Shown here in pieces: positions 1-7,579 of a DNA stretch of 48,526 nucleotides. Under the pieces are notes generated by a model. It was given only the letters and a program-made list of their open reading frames with translations, had not been told where the DNA came from and made no database searches. This DNA comes from Deltaproteobacteria bacterium (GTDB lineage Bacteria; Desulfobacterota; Syntrophia; Syntrophales; UBA2210). The translations under genes were made by a program, and so were the position numbers. Location of the stretch: positions 1 through 48,526 of the forward strand of contig JAFDAS010000012.1 of the NCBI GenBank assembly GCA_019313695.1, written 5' to 3'. The stretch's first letter is position 1. Each line of letters starts with the position of its first letter.

Positions 1-1
1 A

Positions 2-610
2 ATAGAAGCTCCTGACGGTAAAAAACGTGTAACAGATTGCAGTAATACAAAAGGCGTTTTTCGAATTATCCAATCCATCCCATCAAAAAAGGCGGAACCC
101 TTTAAACAGTGGCTTGCTCAGCTTGGAAAAGAACGGCTGGATGAAATAGAAAATCCCGAACTTGCCCAACAGAGAATGAAAGAAATCTATGAGAAAAAGG
201 GCTATCCCAAAGACTGGATTGATAAAAGATTAAGGGGCATCGCCATACGGCAGAATCTGACCGATGAATGGAAAGAGCGTGGAATTGAAGAACAAAAAGA
301 CTTTGCCATTTTAACTGCCGAGATTTCCAAAGCCACATTTGGAATGACACCGGGTGACTATAAGAAATATAAGAATCTGCCTGAAAAATCAAAAGCCAAT
401 TTACGCGACCATATGGATGATTTGGAACTGATTTTTACGATGTTAGGAGAGCGCGTCACCACAGAGATTTCCAAAAAAGAGAAACCGGATACGTTTCCTC
501 AAAATAAAAAGGTTGCCAGTCGTGGGGGTAAAGTTGCCGGAAATGCCAGAAAAGAAACCGAAAAAGAACTGGGCAGAAGCGTTATTTCGAAAAAGAAATT
601 TGTAAATTAA
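2..610 (+). CDS. dinD: DNA-damage-inducible protein D (DinD-like), 5' end outside window
   Basis: The open frame enters the window at base 2 without a start and ends at 610, so only the C-terminal ~200 residues are present. DinD of E. coli is an SOS-induced protein that inhibits RecA filament activity; many relatives sit in accessory DNA. The visible part includes the conserved block KRLRGIAIRQNLTDEW, followed by GIEEQKDFAILTAEI, ATFGMTPGDYKKYK and a lysine-rich tail with NKKVASRGGKVAGNAR, all characteristic of DinD C-terminal regions. The N-terminal BRO-like part is only partly visible. It lies just upstream of hipBA, so this edge may be an accessory or stress island. No LexA box can be judged because the promoter is outside the window. 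Family assignment is confident; function in this organism is inferred. Confidence 0.85.
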   Translation: MEAPDGKKRVTDCSNTKGVFRIIQSIPSKKAEPFKQWLAQLGKERLDEIENPELAQQRMKEIYEKKGYPKDWIDKRLRGIAIRQNLTDEWKERGIEEQKDFAILTAEISKATFGMTPGDYKKYKNLPEKSKANLRDHMDDLELIFTMLGERVTTEISKKEKPDTFPQNKKVASRGGKVAGNARKETEKELGRSVISKKKFVN

Positions 611-660
611 TATGGAAAGCGTCCCTTTAATACATGTGTGGGATTTCTTAGCCATCAATG

Positions 661-773
661 TTCCCGATCGGTAATATTCATGCCAAAAACACTCGCATAC
701 GGCCAAACATTACCGAACGGTAATATTTTTTGTTGACAGGCCCTCGATAATATGAGATATTCCCGATCGGTAA
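661..773 (+). promoter_or_regulatory. hipBA promoter region with three palindromic operator boxes
   Basis: Three related boxes are spaced 48-51 bp apart: TTCCCGATCGGTAA at 661-674, ATTACCGAACGGTAAT at 709-724 and TTCCCGATCGGTAA again at 760-773, ending two bases before the hipB ATG. Their shared core is CCGANCGG with TTA/TAA flanks. A -35-like TTGACA lies at 733-738, with a weak -10 (GATATT, 756-761) at 17-bp spacing, between boxes 2 and 3. Such spaced operators fit HipB autoregulation. The promoter would give a very short leader and there is no Shine-Dalgarno sequence. Operator identity is inferred from position and symmetry. Confidence 0.7.
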
Positions 774-774
774 C

Positions 775-1014
775 ATGAATACTCAAAATCCAGAACAGAT
801 TGGCGCCGCTATTCGCGCAAGGCGTAAACAGTTGAAGGTCACCCAAAAGGATCTGGCGATGACCTGTGGTACGGGTCTGCGCTTTATTGTTGATCTTGAG
901 AAGGGAAAGCCAACCTGCCAAATCGGAAAGATCCTGCAGGTTCTCCAGGCCCTGGGGATCAAACTCCAGGTCAGCAGTCCTGGTACTGACGCTGGTCAAG
1001 GCGAAAAGTTATGA
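775..1014 (+). CDS. hipB: HipB-family antitoxin, Xre-type helix-turn-helix
   Basis: A 79-residue protein made almost entirely of a Cro/C1-type helix-turn-helix: IGAAIRARRKQLKVTQKDLA, then a recognition helix with GTGLRFIVDLEKGK, and LGIKLQV at the C-terminus, as in HipB antitoxins. It should dimerise, repress its own operon through the upstream boxes and neutralise HipA. The stop overlaps the hipA start (ATGA at 1011-1014), indicating translational coupling. The ATG follows the third operator directly and lacks a Shine-Dalgarno sequence, so initiation may be on a nearly leaderless mRNA. An alternative reading as a solitary Xre regulator is unlikely given the adjacent full-length hipA. Confidence 0.9.
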   Translation: MNTQNPEQIGAAIRARRKQLKVTQKDLAMTCGTGLRFIVDLEKGKPTCQIGKILQVLQALGIKLQVSSPGTDAGQGEKL

Positions 1015-2270
1015 ATAGCTTGATCGTTTATCTGAACGCCGAGAGAGTCGGAATCCTCGATCAAGACGATAGCGGCTTGCTGCAATTCTCCTGCGATCAG
1101 GCATGGCTTGAAAAGCCGAGCGCCATGCCCCTTTCCCGCTCACTTCCTCTCCAAAGCGAGGCATTCCCGGGAAAGAAGGCCAGGCCTTTCTTTGCGGGCA
1201 TACTGCCTGAAGAGCGACCACGAAAAAGGATAGCGGAGATCCTCGGGATCAGTGACACCAACGACTTCGCAATGCTGGAGAGGATAGGAGGCGAGTGCGC
1301 CGGCGCAGTCAGCCTGCTTCCTGAAGGTGATGCTCCGACAGATCCGAAGGACATCCGGCACCGCGAATTGACTGAACCGGAGTTGCAAAAACTCATAGCC
1401 GAGTTACCCGGTCGTCCCCTAATGGCTGGCACGGATGGACTGCGACTCTCCCTCGCAGGTGCGCAGGACAAACTACCCGTTATCGTCCATAACAACGGAA
1501 TATGTCTCCCTCTTGACAATAGTCCAAGCACTCACATACTGAAACCAGAGCCGGATCATTTTCCGGGGCTGGCCGCCAACGAGATCTTCTGCATGACTCT
1601 GGCGCAGGCTGTTGGTTTGAACGCGCCTGATACAGAATACCGTCTGATCGGGAATAAACCCTGCATTTTAGTTCAAAGATATGACCGAGCGACTGATGAA
1701 GAAGGCAGTACGACCCGACTCCACCAAGAGGACTTCTGCCAGGGATTGGGATTCCCGCCGGAGCGAAAGTACCAGGCAGAGGGAGGTCCAACGCTTAGCG
1801 ATTGCATTTTGCTGCTTCGGGACTGGTCCACTGCACCCGTTCTTGATATTCCCAGTTTTATCAACGGCCTGATCTTCAATGTGTTGATCGGCAACGCCGA
1901 TGCTCATGGTAAAAACTACTCGTTTTTGTATTCTGGTGGCGAACGAAGGCTATCTCCCTATTATGATCTTGTCTCCACTATTGCCTGGCCTGGCCTCTCC
2001 AGGAATCTCGCGATGAAGATTGGCAGCTGTAAATCAGTCGACGCATTTACGATTGGTGACTGGAAGAAGATGGCAAAAAAGACCGGTCTTGGCTGGCCGA
2101 TGATACGAGAACGAATGGCCAAGAGCTGCCATAGTATTTTGAAGGAGCTTGGCGAGGTCCAGGCACAAACCAGAGAATACAATGAAGCTATTGGCACGCT
2201 ACTCCATGAAACCATCGGAGGTCGCGTGGCCAGAATGCTTGAAGCGCTTTCCAGGCAAGGCAAAAGATGA
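1011..2270 (+). CDS. hipA: HipA-family serine/threonine kinase toxin
   Basis: A 419-residue HipA kinase, the usual full length. HipA toxins phosphorylate a translation factor or aminoacyl-tRNA synthetase (GltX for E. coli HipA) and cause growth arrest and persistence. Visible landmarks are the N-terminal couple_hipA domain (about 1-105), the Ser-loop SLAGAQDK (147-154), the ATP lysine in HILKPE (K178), the catalytic loop NADAHGKN (295-302) and the metal Asp in YDLVST (D319). All key residues are intact, so the toxin looks active. It overlaps hipB by four bases. The target in this organism cannot be read from sequence. Confidence 0.93.
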   Translation: MNSLIVYLNAERVGILDQDDSGLLQFSCDQAWLEKPSAMPLSRSLPLQSEAFPGKKARPFFAGILPEERPRKRIAEILGISDTNDFAMLERIGGECAGAVSLLPEGDAPTDPKDIRHRELTEPELQKLIAELPGRPLMAGTDGLRLSLAGAQDKLPVIVHNNGICLPLDNSPSTHILKPEPDHFPGLAANEIFCMTLAQAVGLNAPDTEYRLIGNKPCILVQRYDRATDEEGSTTRLHQEDFCQGLGFPPERKYQAEGGPTLSDCILLLRDWSTAPVLDIPSFINGLIFNVLIGNADAHGKNYSFLYSGGERRLSPYYDLVSTIAWPGLSRNLAMKIGSCKSVDAFTIGDWKKMAKKTGLGWPMIRERMAKSCHSILKELGEVQAQTREYNEAIGTLLHETIGGRVARMLEALSRQGKR

Positions 2271-2288
2271 GTTCGGAAAAATGGAGAA

Positions 2289-2471
2289 AAACAGGGACAT
2301 CAACATGGAACGACCTATGACAAACAAAACCTTTATTTCTTTTCACGGAGCTGGCGGATATTATGTTGCGGGATCTCGATGCTGAAGATATCGATGATCT
2401 TTGCCCTCAATGCAGGGAAAAAACGGGTGTGATGGATCTGCAAGATCAATTCCATCCTGCTGTCCCTGTTT
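2289..2471. repeat. 183-bp element with AAACAGGGACA inverted ends (repeat family 2)
   Basis: AAACAGGGACA at 2289-2299 is matched perfectly by TGTCCCTGTTT at 2461-2471. The same ends form the palindrome at 4461-4484 and, with one base changed, the element at 6407-6471. Between the arms lies an 18-bp stretch (2317-2334) identical to the first 18 bases of the acyltransferase gene at 4498. A short frame (about 2319-2472) also crosses it, with CPQC, but no gene is recognised there. It looks like a small non-autonomous hairpin element or the remnant of one. Confidence 0.6.
2317..2334 (+). repeat. 18-bp direct repeat of the acyltransferase start region
   Basis: ATGACAAACAAAACCTTT occurs here and again at 4498-4515, where it is the start of the acyltransferase gene. 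Both copies sit shortly downstream of an AAACAGGGACA arm. Here the frame runs only 22 codons from the ATG and stops at 2383-2385. It is probably a partial duplication of the leader, or sequence carried by the repeat element. Confidence 0.6.
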
Positions 2472-2555
2472 AACAACCTTTACCATTTGCCTTCCCCCCA
2501 TTATTTTGATAATCACCCCTCTGATTTCTGTATGGAAAAAGGACGGCATTGTAGC

Positions 2556-3437
2556 ATGAGATATGAAGGAAACATTTTCAGACCCTTCAGCGAGGCGAAC
2601 AGCTATCTCCTCCAGTGCACCATAGGTTGCTCGCACAACCAGTGCACCTTTTGCGGGATGTACAAGGACAGGAAATTCCGTATACGCACCCTCGATGAAA
2701 TAAAAACTGACATTCAAATGGCAAAGGAACACTACGGCGATGTCGAAAAGGTATTCCTCTGTGACGGGGATGCCGTTGCGATCGAAACGGACATCCTTCT
2801 GGAGATTTTAGAGGAACTGCGAAACGCCTTTCCCTCACTACGCCATGTGGGTTCCTATGTCGGTCCGCGGAGTACCCTGGAAAAGAGTATGGAGGAACTC
2901 ACCGCCCTTCGCGCCGCCGGTCTCAGGAAGGCCTATCTCGGCGTGGAAACCGGTGACGACACGCTTTTGGGGGAAATAAAAAAGGGTGTCACTGCCGAAG
3001 AGATGCTCCAGGCCGGTAAAAATCTCGTCGCTGCCGGAATGAATCTTTCATCCATGGTCCTTCTGGGCCTTGCCGGGAAGGACAGTCGCCGTTCATACGA
3101 ACACGCTATCGCCACTGCAAAGATCACCAACGAGATGAAACCGCACTACCTTGCGGCCCTCACGGTTACACCCGTCCCCAATACGATCCTTTTCAATCAG
3201 GTCCAGTCGGGAGGATTTGAAGTCATGTCCGCCTTTGAGACTCTGGAAGAGATGAAGGTACTCTTTGAGAATCTAACGATTGATAACCTGAGATTTGTGG
3301 GGATTCACGCATCCAACTACCTGCCCATAAACGGCACACTCCAGAGGGACAAAGAACAGATGCTGGCAACGATAAACTCGGTCCTGGAAAAACGGGACCG
3401 GAGCAAGCTGAGAGACGAACAGATGCGAGGCCTGTAA
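2556..3437 (+). CDS. Radical SAM protein of unknown substrate (Elp3/MiaB-like fold group)
   Basis: A 293-residue radical SAM enzyme. The cluster segment near the N-terminus reads LQCTIGCSHNQCTFCGMYK, with cysteines at 21, 25, 30 and 33. The spacing of the last three is C-x4-C-x2-C, while C21 and C25 have three residues between them, so which three bind the [4Fe-4S] cluster is not certain from sequence. Further support is LCDGDAVAI, GSYVGPRST, AYLGVETGDD (SAM-contacting Glu) and MVLLGLAGKD. The ATG at 2556 is preferred over upstream ATGs at 2487 and 2532 because AAAAGGACGG precedes it and the family homology begins there. It is short, with no SPASM or B12 domain visible. Neighbours do not reveal a pathway. 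The family call is firm and the substrate unknown. Confidence 0.85.
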   Translation: MRYEGNIFRPFSEANSYLLQCTIGCSHNQCTFCGMYKDRKFRIRTLDEIKTDIQMAKEHYGDVEKVFLCDGDAVAIETDILLEILEELRNAFPSLRHVGSYVGPRSTLEKSMEELTALRAAGLRKAYLGVETGDDTLLGEIKKGVTAEEMLQAGKNLVAAGMNLSSMVLLGLAGKDSRRSYEHAIATAKITNEMKPHYLAALTVTPVPNTILFNQVQSGGFEVMSAFETLEEMKVLFENLTIDNLRFVGIHASNYLPINGTLQRDKEQMLATINSVLEKRDRSKLRDEQMRGL

Positions 3438-3549
3438 ATTCTCAATTTATAATGACAAATCGCGGCATACAGACGCAGTTTGACATTAACAGTAAGAAGG
3501 CACCAAGAGCAGTTGCTACGTCACACAAGAGAGAGGAACACCGCAGGAG

Positions 3550-4395
3550 ATGGAATCTGAAGCACTGGCACTTATCTGCGGTCTCGCGGCTGCGGCGAGT
3601 TTTGGCACTGGTGATTTCTGCGGCGGATTCGCGACCAAAAGGAGCAGAGTTTACAGTGTCATTGTCATATCGCAATTCATCGGTCTTGCTCTACTGGTCG
3701 GGCTGGCCGTGGCGCTGGGGGAACCGATACCCTCTTGGAATAATCTGGGATTTGGCGGTCTGGCTGGTTTTTTCGGGACACTTGGTCTCGTGGCGCTCTA
3801 CAGCGGTCTCGCTCGGGGGCGCATGGGGATTGTGGCTTCGCTCAGCGCCGTTGTCGGGGCCGTTTTACCCGTCATAGTCGGGACGTTCATGGAAGGGACG
3901 CCAGAGGCAAGTCAGTTCTTCGGACTGCTGCTGGGACTCTGTGCGATCTGGTACCTTGCCGGCGGGGGCACTGCCGCATTGGTTCACTCGCGTGAACTTG
4001 GCCTGCCGATTCTGGCCGGGGTGGGATTCGGCTTTTTCTTTATCTTCATTGATCAGGTCAGCGAAATCTCGATTTTCTGGCCGCTTGCCACTGCAAGGGT
4101 CGTGTCGATTACGATGATACTGGCATTCATTATGACGCGCCGGCGAAAGGTACGAGTCCCCTGGAACAGTCAGTTGCTTATCATTGTCCTGGCGGGTATC
4201 TTCGACGCCGCGGGCAACATTTTTTTCGCCCTGGCATCCAGCATGGGAAGGCTCGACATATCGACGATGCTCACCTCACTATACCCAGCCGGGACCGTTT
4301 TCCTGGCCTGGTTCATTCTCAGGGAGTGCCTGGCCCCGCGGCAGTGGTTTGGCGTTGCGGTTGCTCTCGTCGCGCTTGTCCTGATCGCGTTGTGA
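3550..4395 (+). CDS. EamA/DMT-family membrane transporter
   Basis: A 281-residue inner-membrane protein with about ten hydrophobic segments in two homologous halves, the pattern of EamA (RhaT/DMT superfamily) exporters of metabolites or amino acids. Features include a conserved small-residue start (AAAASFGTGDFCGGFA), a GLARGRMGIVASLSAVVGAVLPV motif region in the first half and SSMGRLDISTMLTSLYPAGTVFLAWF in the second, each with the usual proline-containing helix. GCAGGAG lies directly before the ATG. A TTGACA-like -35 lies at about 3480. It stands alone between a radical SAM gene and the acyltransferase. The substrate cannot be deduced. Confidence 0.88.
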   Translation: MESEALALICGLAAAASFGTGDFCGGFATKRSRVYSVIVISQFIGLALLVGLAVALGEPIPSWNNLGFGGLAGFFGTLGLVALYSGLARGRMGIVASLSAVVGAVLPVIVGTFMEGTPEASQFFGLLLGLCAIWYLAGGGTAALVHSRELGLPILAGVGFGFFFIFIDQVSEISIFWPLATARVVSITMILAFIMTRRRKVRVPWNSQLLIIVLAGIFDAAGNIFFALASSMGRLDISTMLTSLYPAGTVFLAWFILRECLAPRQWFGVAVALVALVLIAL

Positions 4396-4460
4396 GGAAG
4401 AACACGCCCCCGTTGCTGTTTCGAGGCCGGGGAATAAAAACCGCCGGGAGACCAATCTAA

Positions 4461-4484
4461 AAACAGGGACAGCTGTCCCTGTTT
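4461..4484. repeat. Perfect 24-bp palindrome (repeat family 2) upstream of the acyltransferase
   Basis: AAACAGGGACAG followed immediately by its exact reverse complement. It lies 13 bp upstream of the acyltransferase ATG and overlaps or abuts its ribosome-binding site (AGGAG at 4485-4489). It shares its arm with the elements at 2289-2471 and 6407-6471. It could act as a hairpin at the mRNA 5' end or as a protein-binding site. Confidence 0.75.
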
Positions 4485-4497
4485 AGGAGACGAAAGT

Positions 4498-6294
4498 ATG
4501 ACAAACAAAACCTTTGATTTACAGAAAGCATTACCTTCACTGCCGATTCCAGATCTTGACAATACATGTGAAAAGTTTTTGACATGGGTTAACCCGATGC
4601 TCAATGAAGAGGACTTTAAACAAACCAGACAGATTGTTGATGATTTCAGGCGGGAGGGAGGAGACGGACAAAAATTGCAACAGAAGCTTCTTGCATGGGC
4701 TGAAAAAGAGGATGTATCTAACTGGCTGGAATCATTCTGGAGTGATACTTATCTATCATATCGAAAACCTCTTTGCATTAATAATAATGTTTTTTATCTT
4801 TTTGACGATATCCCGGAATTTAAAAGCCTCACCTCTATTGAACAAGCGGCTTTATATATAAATTCAATTCTTAAATTCAAGAAACTCATTGATAGTGAAC
4901 AATTGGAAATAGATATGGAGCGGGACACGCCCTTATGTATGAATCAATACCGAAAACTGTTTGCTGCTACACGTATACCCCAAAAATCTACTGATACAAC
5001 AAGAAGTCCGTTTTCAGAACAAGATACCGGTTCAGGTGATGCAAAGCATATAGTTGTTTTCTATAAAGGGCAGATATTTAAACTAAATGTGATTTCTCAG
5101 ACAGGGGGGATGAGAGTACAGGAAGAGATTTTAAAAGATCTCCAATTGATTGTTGATACAGTAGAAAACAACAACTCAAATCAGAAACCCATAGGCATTT
5201 TAACAACTCTTCCTCGTGATGAATGGGCAAATGCCCGCAATCTTTTGATTGAAGCACATCCACAAAACAGTTCCATGCTTGATATTATTGAAACGGCACT
5301 TTTTTCAGTTTGTATGGATGATGCTCTGCCGGAAGATTTAACTGAAATTGCAAGAACAATGATGCATGGTAATGGTCTGAACAGGTGGTTTGACAAATCT
5401 TTTCAGCTTATAATCTGCAAAAATGGTAAAACAGGCATAAATTCTGAACATTCCGGTCTTGACGGTTCGGTTATTGGAAGATTGTTAAAATTTATTGCTA
5501 ATGACAGACACAACTTAGAATGGCGGCAGGATATCAATATTGATAATCAGATAACGAGCCTTAGATTTCAACTGAATAAAGAGCTGGAGGAATTTATTGT
5601 ACATGCAAAAAAACTTTTTGATTCTGCGGTTGAGAATACTCATGTAAATATTTTGCAATTCAAAAATTTTGGTAAAAGCGAAATAAAAACCATGAGAATC
5701 AGTCCGGACGCGTTTGTTCAGCTATCAATTCAGCTTGCCCAATACAAATTTTTCAAAAGATGCTTTAATACGTATGAACCTGTTATGACGAGAAAATTTC
5801 TTCATGGTCGAACCGAAGCTGTACGTACAATGACAGAAGCTTCTATTGCCTTTGTCAAGAACATATCTTTAGATTCTGATGACAGCCATTCCGTGAAACT
5901 ACTCAGAGAAGCTGCAAAAGAACATATATCAAGGTTGGCTGACTGTAAGTCCGGTATGGGAATTCAGAGACATATGCTTGGCCTGATAAATATGTATAAG
6001 CTTTTTGGAAAAGACCTGAATATTAACTCAATGCCCGAAATATTTACAGACACAGGCTGGGCTACAATAACTCACGATACATTCTCAACCAGCACTTCTG
6101 ATGCTGCAGGCCTTGCAATGGCTGGTTATGGACCTGTTGTGGACGATGGTTTCGGAATCAGATATGTTACTAAAAATGATTTTATAATGTTTTGTCTCTC
6201 CAGTAGAAGTAAAAACAAAGATCAACTGAAAGCAATTTCAAAATGTTTAAATGAATCTCTTCTTGAAATATCTTCACTACTTAAGAACAAATAG
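4498..6294 (+). CDS. Choline/carnitine O-acyltransferase family protein
   Basis: A 598-residue protein with the hallmarks of the choline/carnitine acyltransferase family, which moves acyl groups between CoA and carnitine or choline and is mainly eukaryotic. Visible are the catalytic His in NSEHSGLDGSV (H318), RTEAVRT after FLHG (438-444), the RHMLGL helix (491-496), the STS-type motif in TFSTSTSDA (528-536) and GYGPVVDDGFGIRY (543-556). The length matches carnitine acetyltransferase and there is no targeting signal or membrane segment, so a cytoplasmic enzyme is expected. AGGAGACGAAAGT precedes the ATG. The gene is clearly A/T-richer than its neighbours and bracketed by family 2 palindromes (4461-4484, 6407-6471), which suggests transfer. 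Carnitine versus choline or another alcohol acceptor cannot be decided. Confidence 0.9.
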   Translation: MTNKTFDLQKALPSLPIPDLDNTCEKFLTWVNPMLNEEDFKQTRQIVDDFRREGGDGQKLQQKLLAWAEKEDVSNWLESFWSDTYLSYRKPLCINNNVFYLFDDIPEFKSLTSIEQAALYINSILKFKKLIDSEQLEIDMERDTPLCMNQYRKLFAATRIPQKSTDTTRSPFSEQDTGSGDAKHIVVFYKGQIFKLNVISQTGGMRVQEEILKDLQLIVDTVENNNSNQKPIGILTTLPRDEWANARNLLIEAHPQNSSMLDIIETALFSVCMDDALPEDLTEIARTMMHGNGLNRWFDKSFQLIICKNGKTGINSEHSGLDGSVIGRLLKFIANDRHNLEWRQDINIDNQITSLRFQLNKELEEFIVHAKKLFDSAVENTHVNILQFKNFGKSEIKTMRISPDAFVQLSIQLAQYKFFKRCFNTYEPVMTRKFLHGRTEAVRTMTEASIAFVKNISLDSDDSHSVKLLREAAKEHISRLADCKSGMGIQRHMLGLINMYKLFGKDLNINSMPEIFTDTGWATITHDTFSTSTSDAAGLAMAGYGPVVDDGFGIRYVTKNDFIMFCLSSRSKNKDQLKAISKCLNESLLEISSLLKNK

Positions 6295-6314
6295 GAACAA
6301 ATAGGAACAAATAG
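6285..6314 (+). repeat. Tandem 10-bp repeat (three copies) at the acyltransferase stop codon
   Basis: GAACAAATAG is repeated three times head to tail, the first copy carrying the TAG stop. A similar two-copy 10-bp repeat, CATCAAATAG, lies at 6393-6412 next to the family 2 element. These look like slippage or element-junction duplications. Confidence 0.8.
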
Positions 6315-6321
6315 GATGCTT

Positions 6322-6389
6322 TCGTAAAAAGTCTGTCATTCCCGTTTCCACGGGAATGACAAGATTGTGTGTATTTCGACTTTTTACGA
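6322..6389. repeat. Family 1 hairpin repeat, short copy
   Basis: Outer ends TCGTAAAAAGTC (6322-6333) and GACTTTTTACGA (6378-6389) are perfect inverted repeats. Inside them TGTCATTCCCG (6334-6344) pairs with CGGGAATGACA (6351-6361) around a 6-nt loop. It is the simplest copy in the window, with a single inner hairpin, and lies in the 315-bp gap between the acyltransferase and the FecR-domain gene. Confidence 0.85.
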
Positions 6390-6406
6390 GTCCATCAAAT
6401 AGCATC

Positions 6407-6471
6407 AAATAGGGACGCCCTTTTTTATTAAAGGATATTGGGGATGGGAATAAAGGGCGATGTCCCTATTT
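6407..6471. repeat. Family 2 palindromic element, 65 bp
   Basis: AAATAGGGAC (6407-6416) pairs with GTCCCTATTT (6462-6471). Immediately inside, GCCCTTT (6417-6423) pairs with AAAGGGC (6452-6458), leaving a 3-nt bulge. With the copy at 4461-4484 it brackets the acyltransferase gene. Confidence 0.75.
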
Positions 6472-6544
6472 TAAGCTCAATTATTTGGCCATCTTCTTGG
6501 CAGCGCCGGAGCTTTGTGTTATACAATCGCGTAAGCTGTCAAGT

Positions 6545-6569
6545 AAAGTGATCTATGCAATATCACTTT
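6545..6569. promoter_or_regulatory. Inverted repeat upstream of the FecR-domain gene
   Basis: AAAGTGAT (6545-6552) pairs with ATCACTTT (6562-6569) across 9 nt, 40 bp before the ATG at 6610. It could be an operator or a hairpin in the leader. A strong ribosome-binding site (AAGGAGG) follows at about 6599-6605. Its function is unproven. Confidence 0.4.
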
Positions 6570-6609
6570 TTATGAATCTCTCATTATTTGTATAGGTCAA
6601 GGAGGAAAC

Positions 6610-7452
6610 ATGAAAAAGTATCTTGCAATTACAGCCTGTTTTATTGTTCTGGGCGCACTGTTTCCCCTGGTGGCTCAGGCGGCGCCGGTGGGGAAGTTCA
6701 CCTATATTGCAGGCAAGGTGGATATTATAAGCTCCGGTAAGGCAGTCAAGTCCGCCAAGATGCAGGAAGATGTGCATAAGGGCGATGTTATCCAGGTAAA
6801 GAAAGAGTCAAAGGCGGAGATCACCTTTCTGGATGATAGCGTCCTGCGCATTGCTCCAGACACCCGGGTCGAAATTTCCGAGTATTTTGTGGGAGAGGGG
6901 CGAGTCGTTGGAATTCTCAATCTGGCCGCGGGGAAAATTCAGAGTACGGTAAGAAAAACGTTCGGGATGGTGTTTGGACTCAAGAATCAGAGCCGGTTTG
7001 AGATCCATACGCCAACCGCGGTTATCGGAGTAAGGGGAACTGATTTTTTTACCTCTTTTCTGGCAGGAATAACAGAAGCGGTATTTAAAAAAGAGAAGGG
7101 ATATATCTTCAGCCTGAATCTGCCCGACATTGTCGAATATATCAATACGGGAGAGAAGGGAAGGGTTGTAAGTCCTGATCGGGCTCCCTCGGTATCAGAG
7201 GCTACCGCTGCTGAAATCAACGCGCTTACGCAGGAACTCGCTCCGTGGGGAAAGAGTGAAGAAGATAAGATAAAAGATATAATCAAAGACATAAAAAGCG
7301 AAATTTTAAATCACCCTGCACATTACGGGCATCTGGATAAAAATACAATATTACACTACTTCGGACTGACTTCCCAACTCGAAAAAGCGGAAGGGGATCT
7401 TGGTGATGCTGAGGCCGAAACCAGGGGTAGAGGAGACGGAGGAGGCGGGTGA
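6610..7452 (+). CDS. Secreted FecR-domain protein
   Basis: A 280-residue exported protein. Residues 1-25 form a Sec signal peptide ending in VAQAA. A FecR domain follows (about 27-150): KFTYIAGKVDI, a VHKGDVIQVKKESKAEITF strand pair, SVLRIAPDTRVEI, and the hallmark HTPTAVIGVRGTDF (133-146). The C-terminal part is charged and helical and ends in a glycine/acidic tail. Stand-alone FecR-domain proteins of this type are periplasmic or surface-associated; they are not the inner-membrane anti-sigma factor FecR, and no sigma factor or TonB receptor gene is nearby. AAGGAGG gives a strong start. The role is unknown. Confidence 0.85.
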   Translation: MKKYLAITACFIVLGALFPLVAQAAPVGKFTYIAGKVDIISSGKAVKSAKMQEDVHKGDVIQVKKESKAEITFLDDSVLRIAPDTRVEISEYFVGEGRVVGILNLAAGKIQSTVRKTFGMVFGLKNQSRFEIHTPTAVIGVRGTDFFTSFLAGITEAVFKKEKGYIFSLNLPDIVEYINTGEKGRVVSPDRAPSVSEATAAEINALTQELAPWGKSEEDKIKDIIKDIKSEILNHPAHYGHLDKNTILHYFGLTSQLEKAEGDLGDAEAETRGRGDGGGG

Positions 7453-7579
7453 CAATAGTACGGCGCTTCCCAGGGTTGGGAAGAGAAGGGCACTTTGTTA
7501 CTCCAGATACACATATTTTGATGGCTGATAATATCTTCAAACATATCATCGATATGGAAATTAAAAAGAGGTATGAGCT

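Noticed and set aside
2361-2732. Minus-strand frame across the radical SAM start
   Set aside because: It overlaps a well-supported gene, has no recognisable domain and covers a repeat element.
6610-7452. Inner-membrane anti-sigma factor FecR
   Set aside because: There is a cleavable signal peptide, no membrane anchor between domains, and no ECF sigma factor or TonB receptor nearby.
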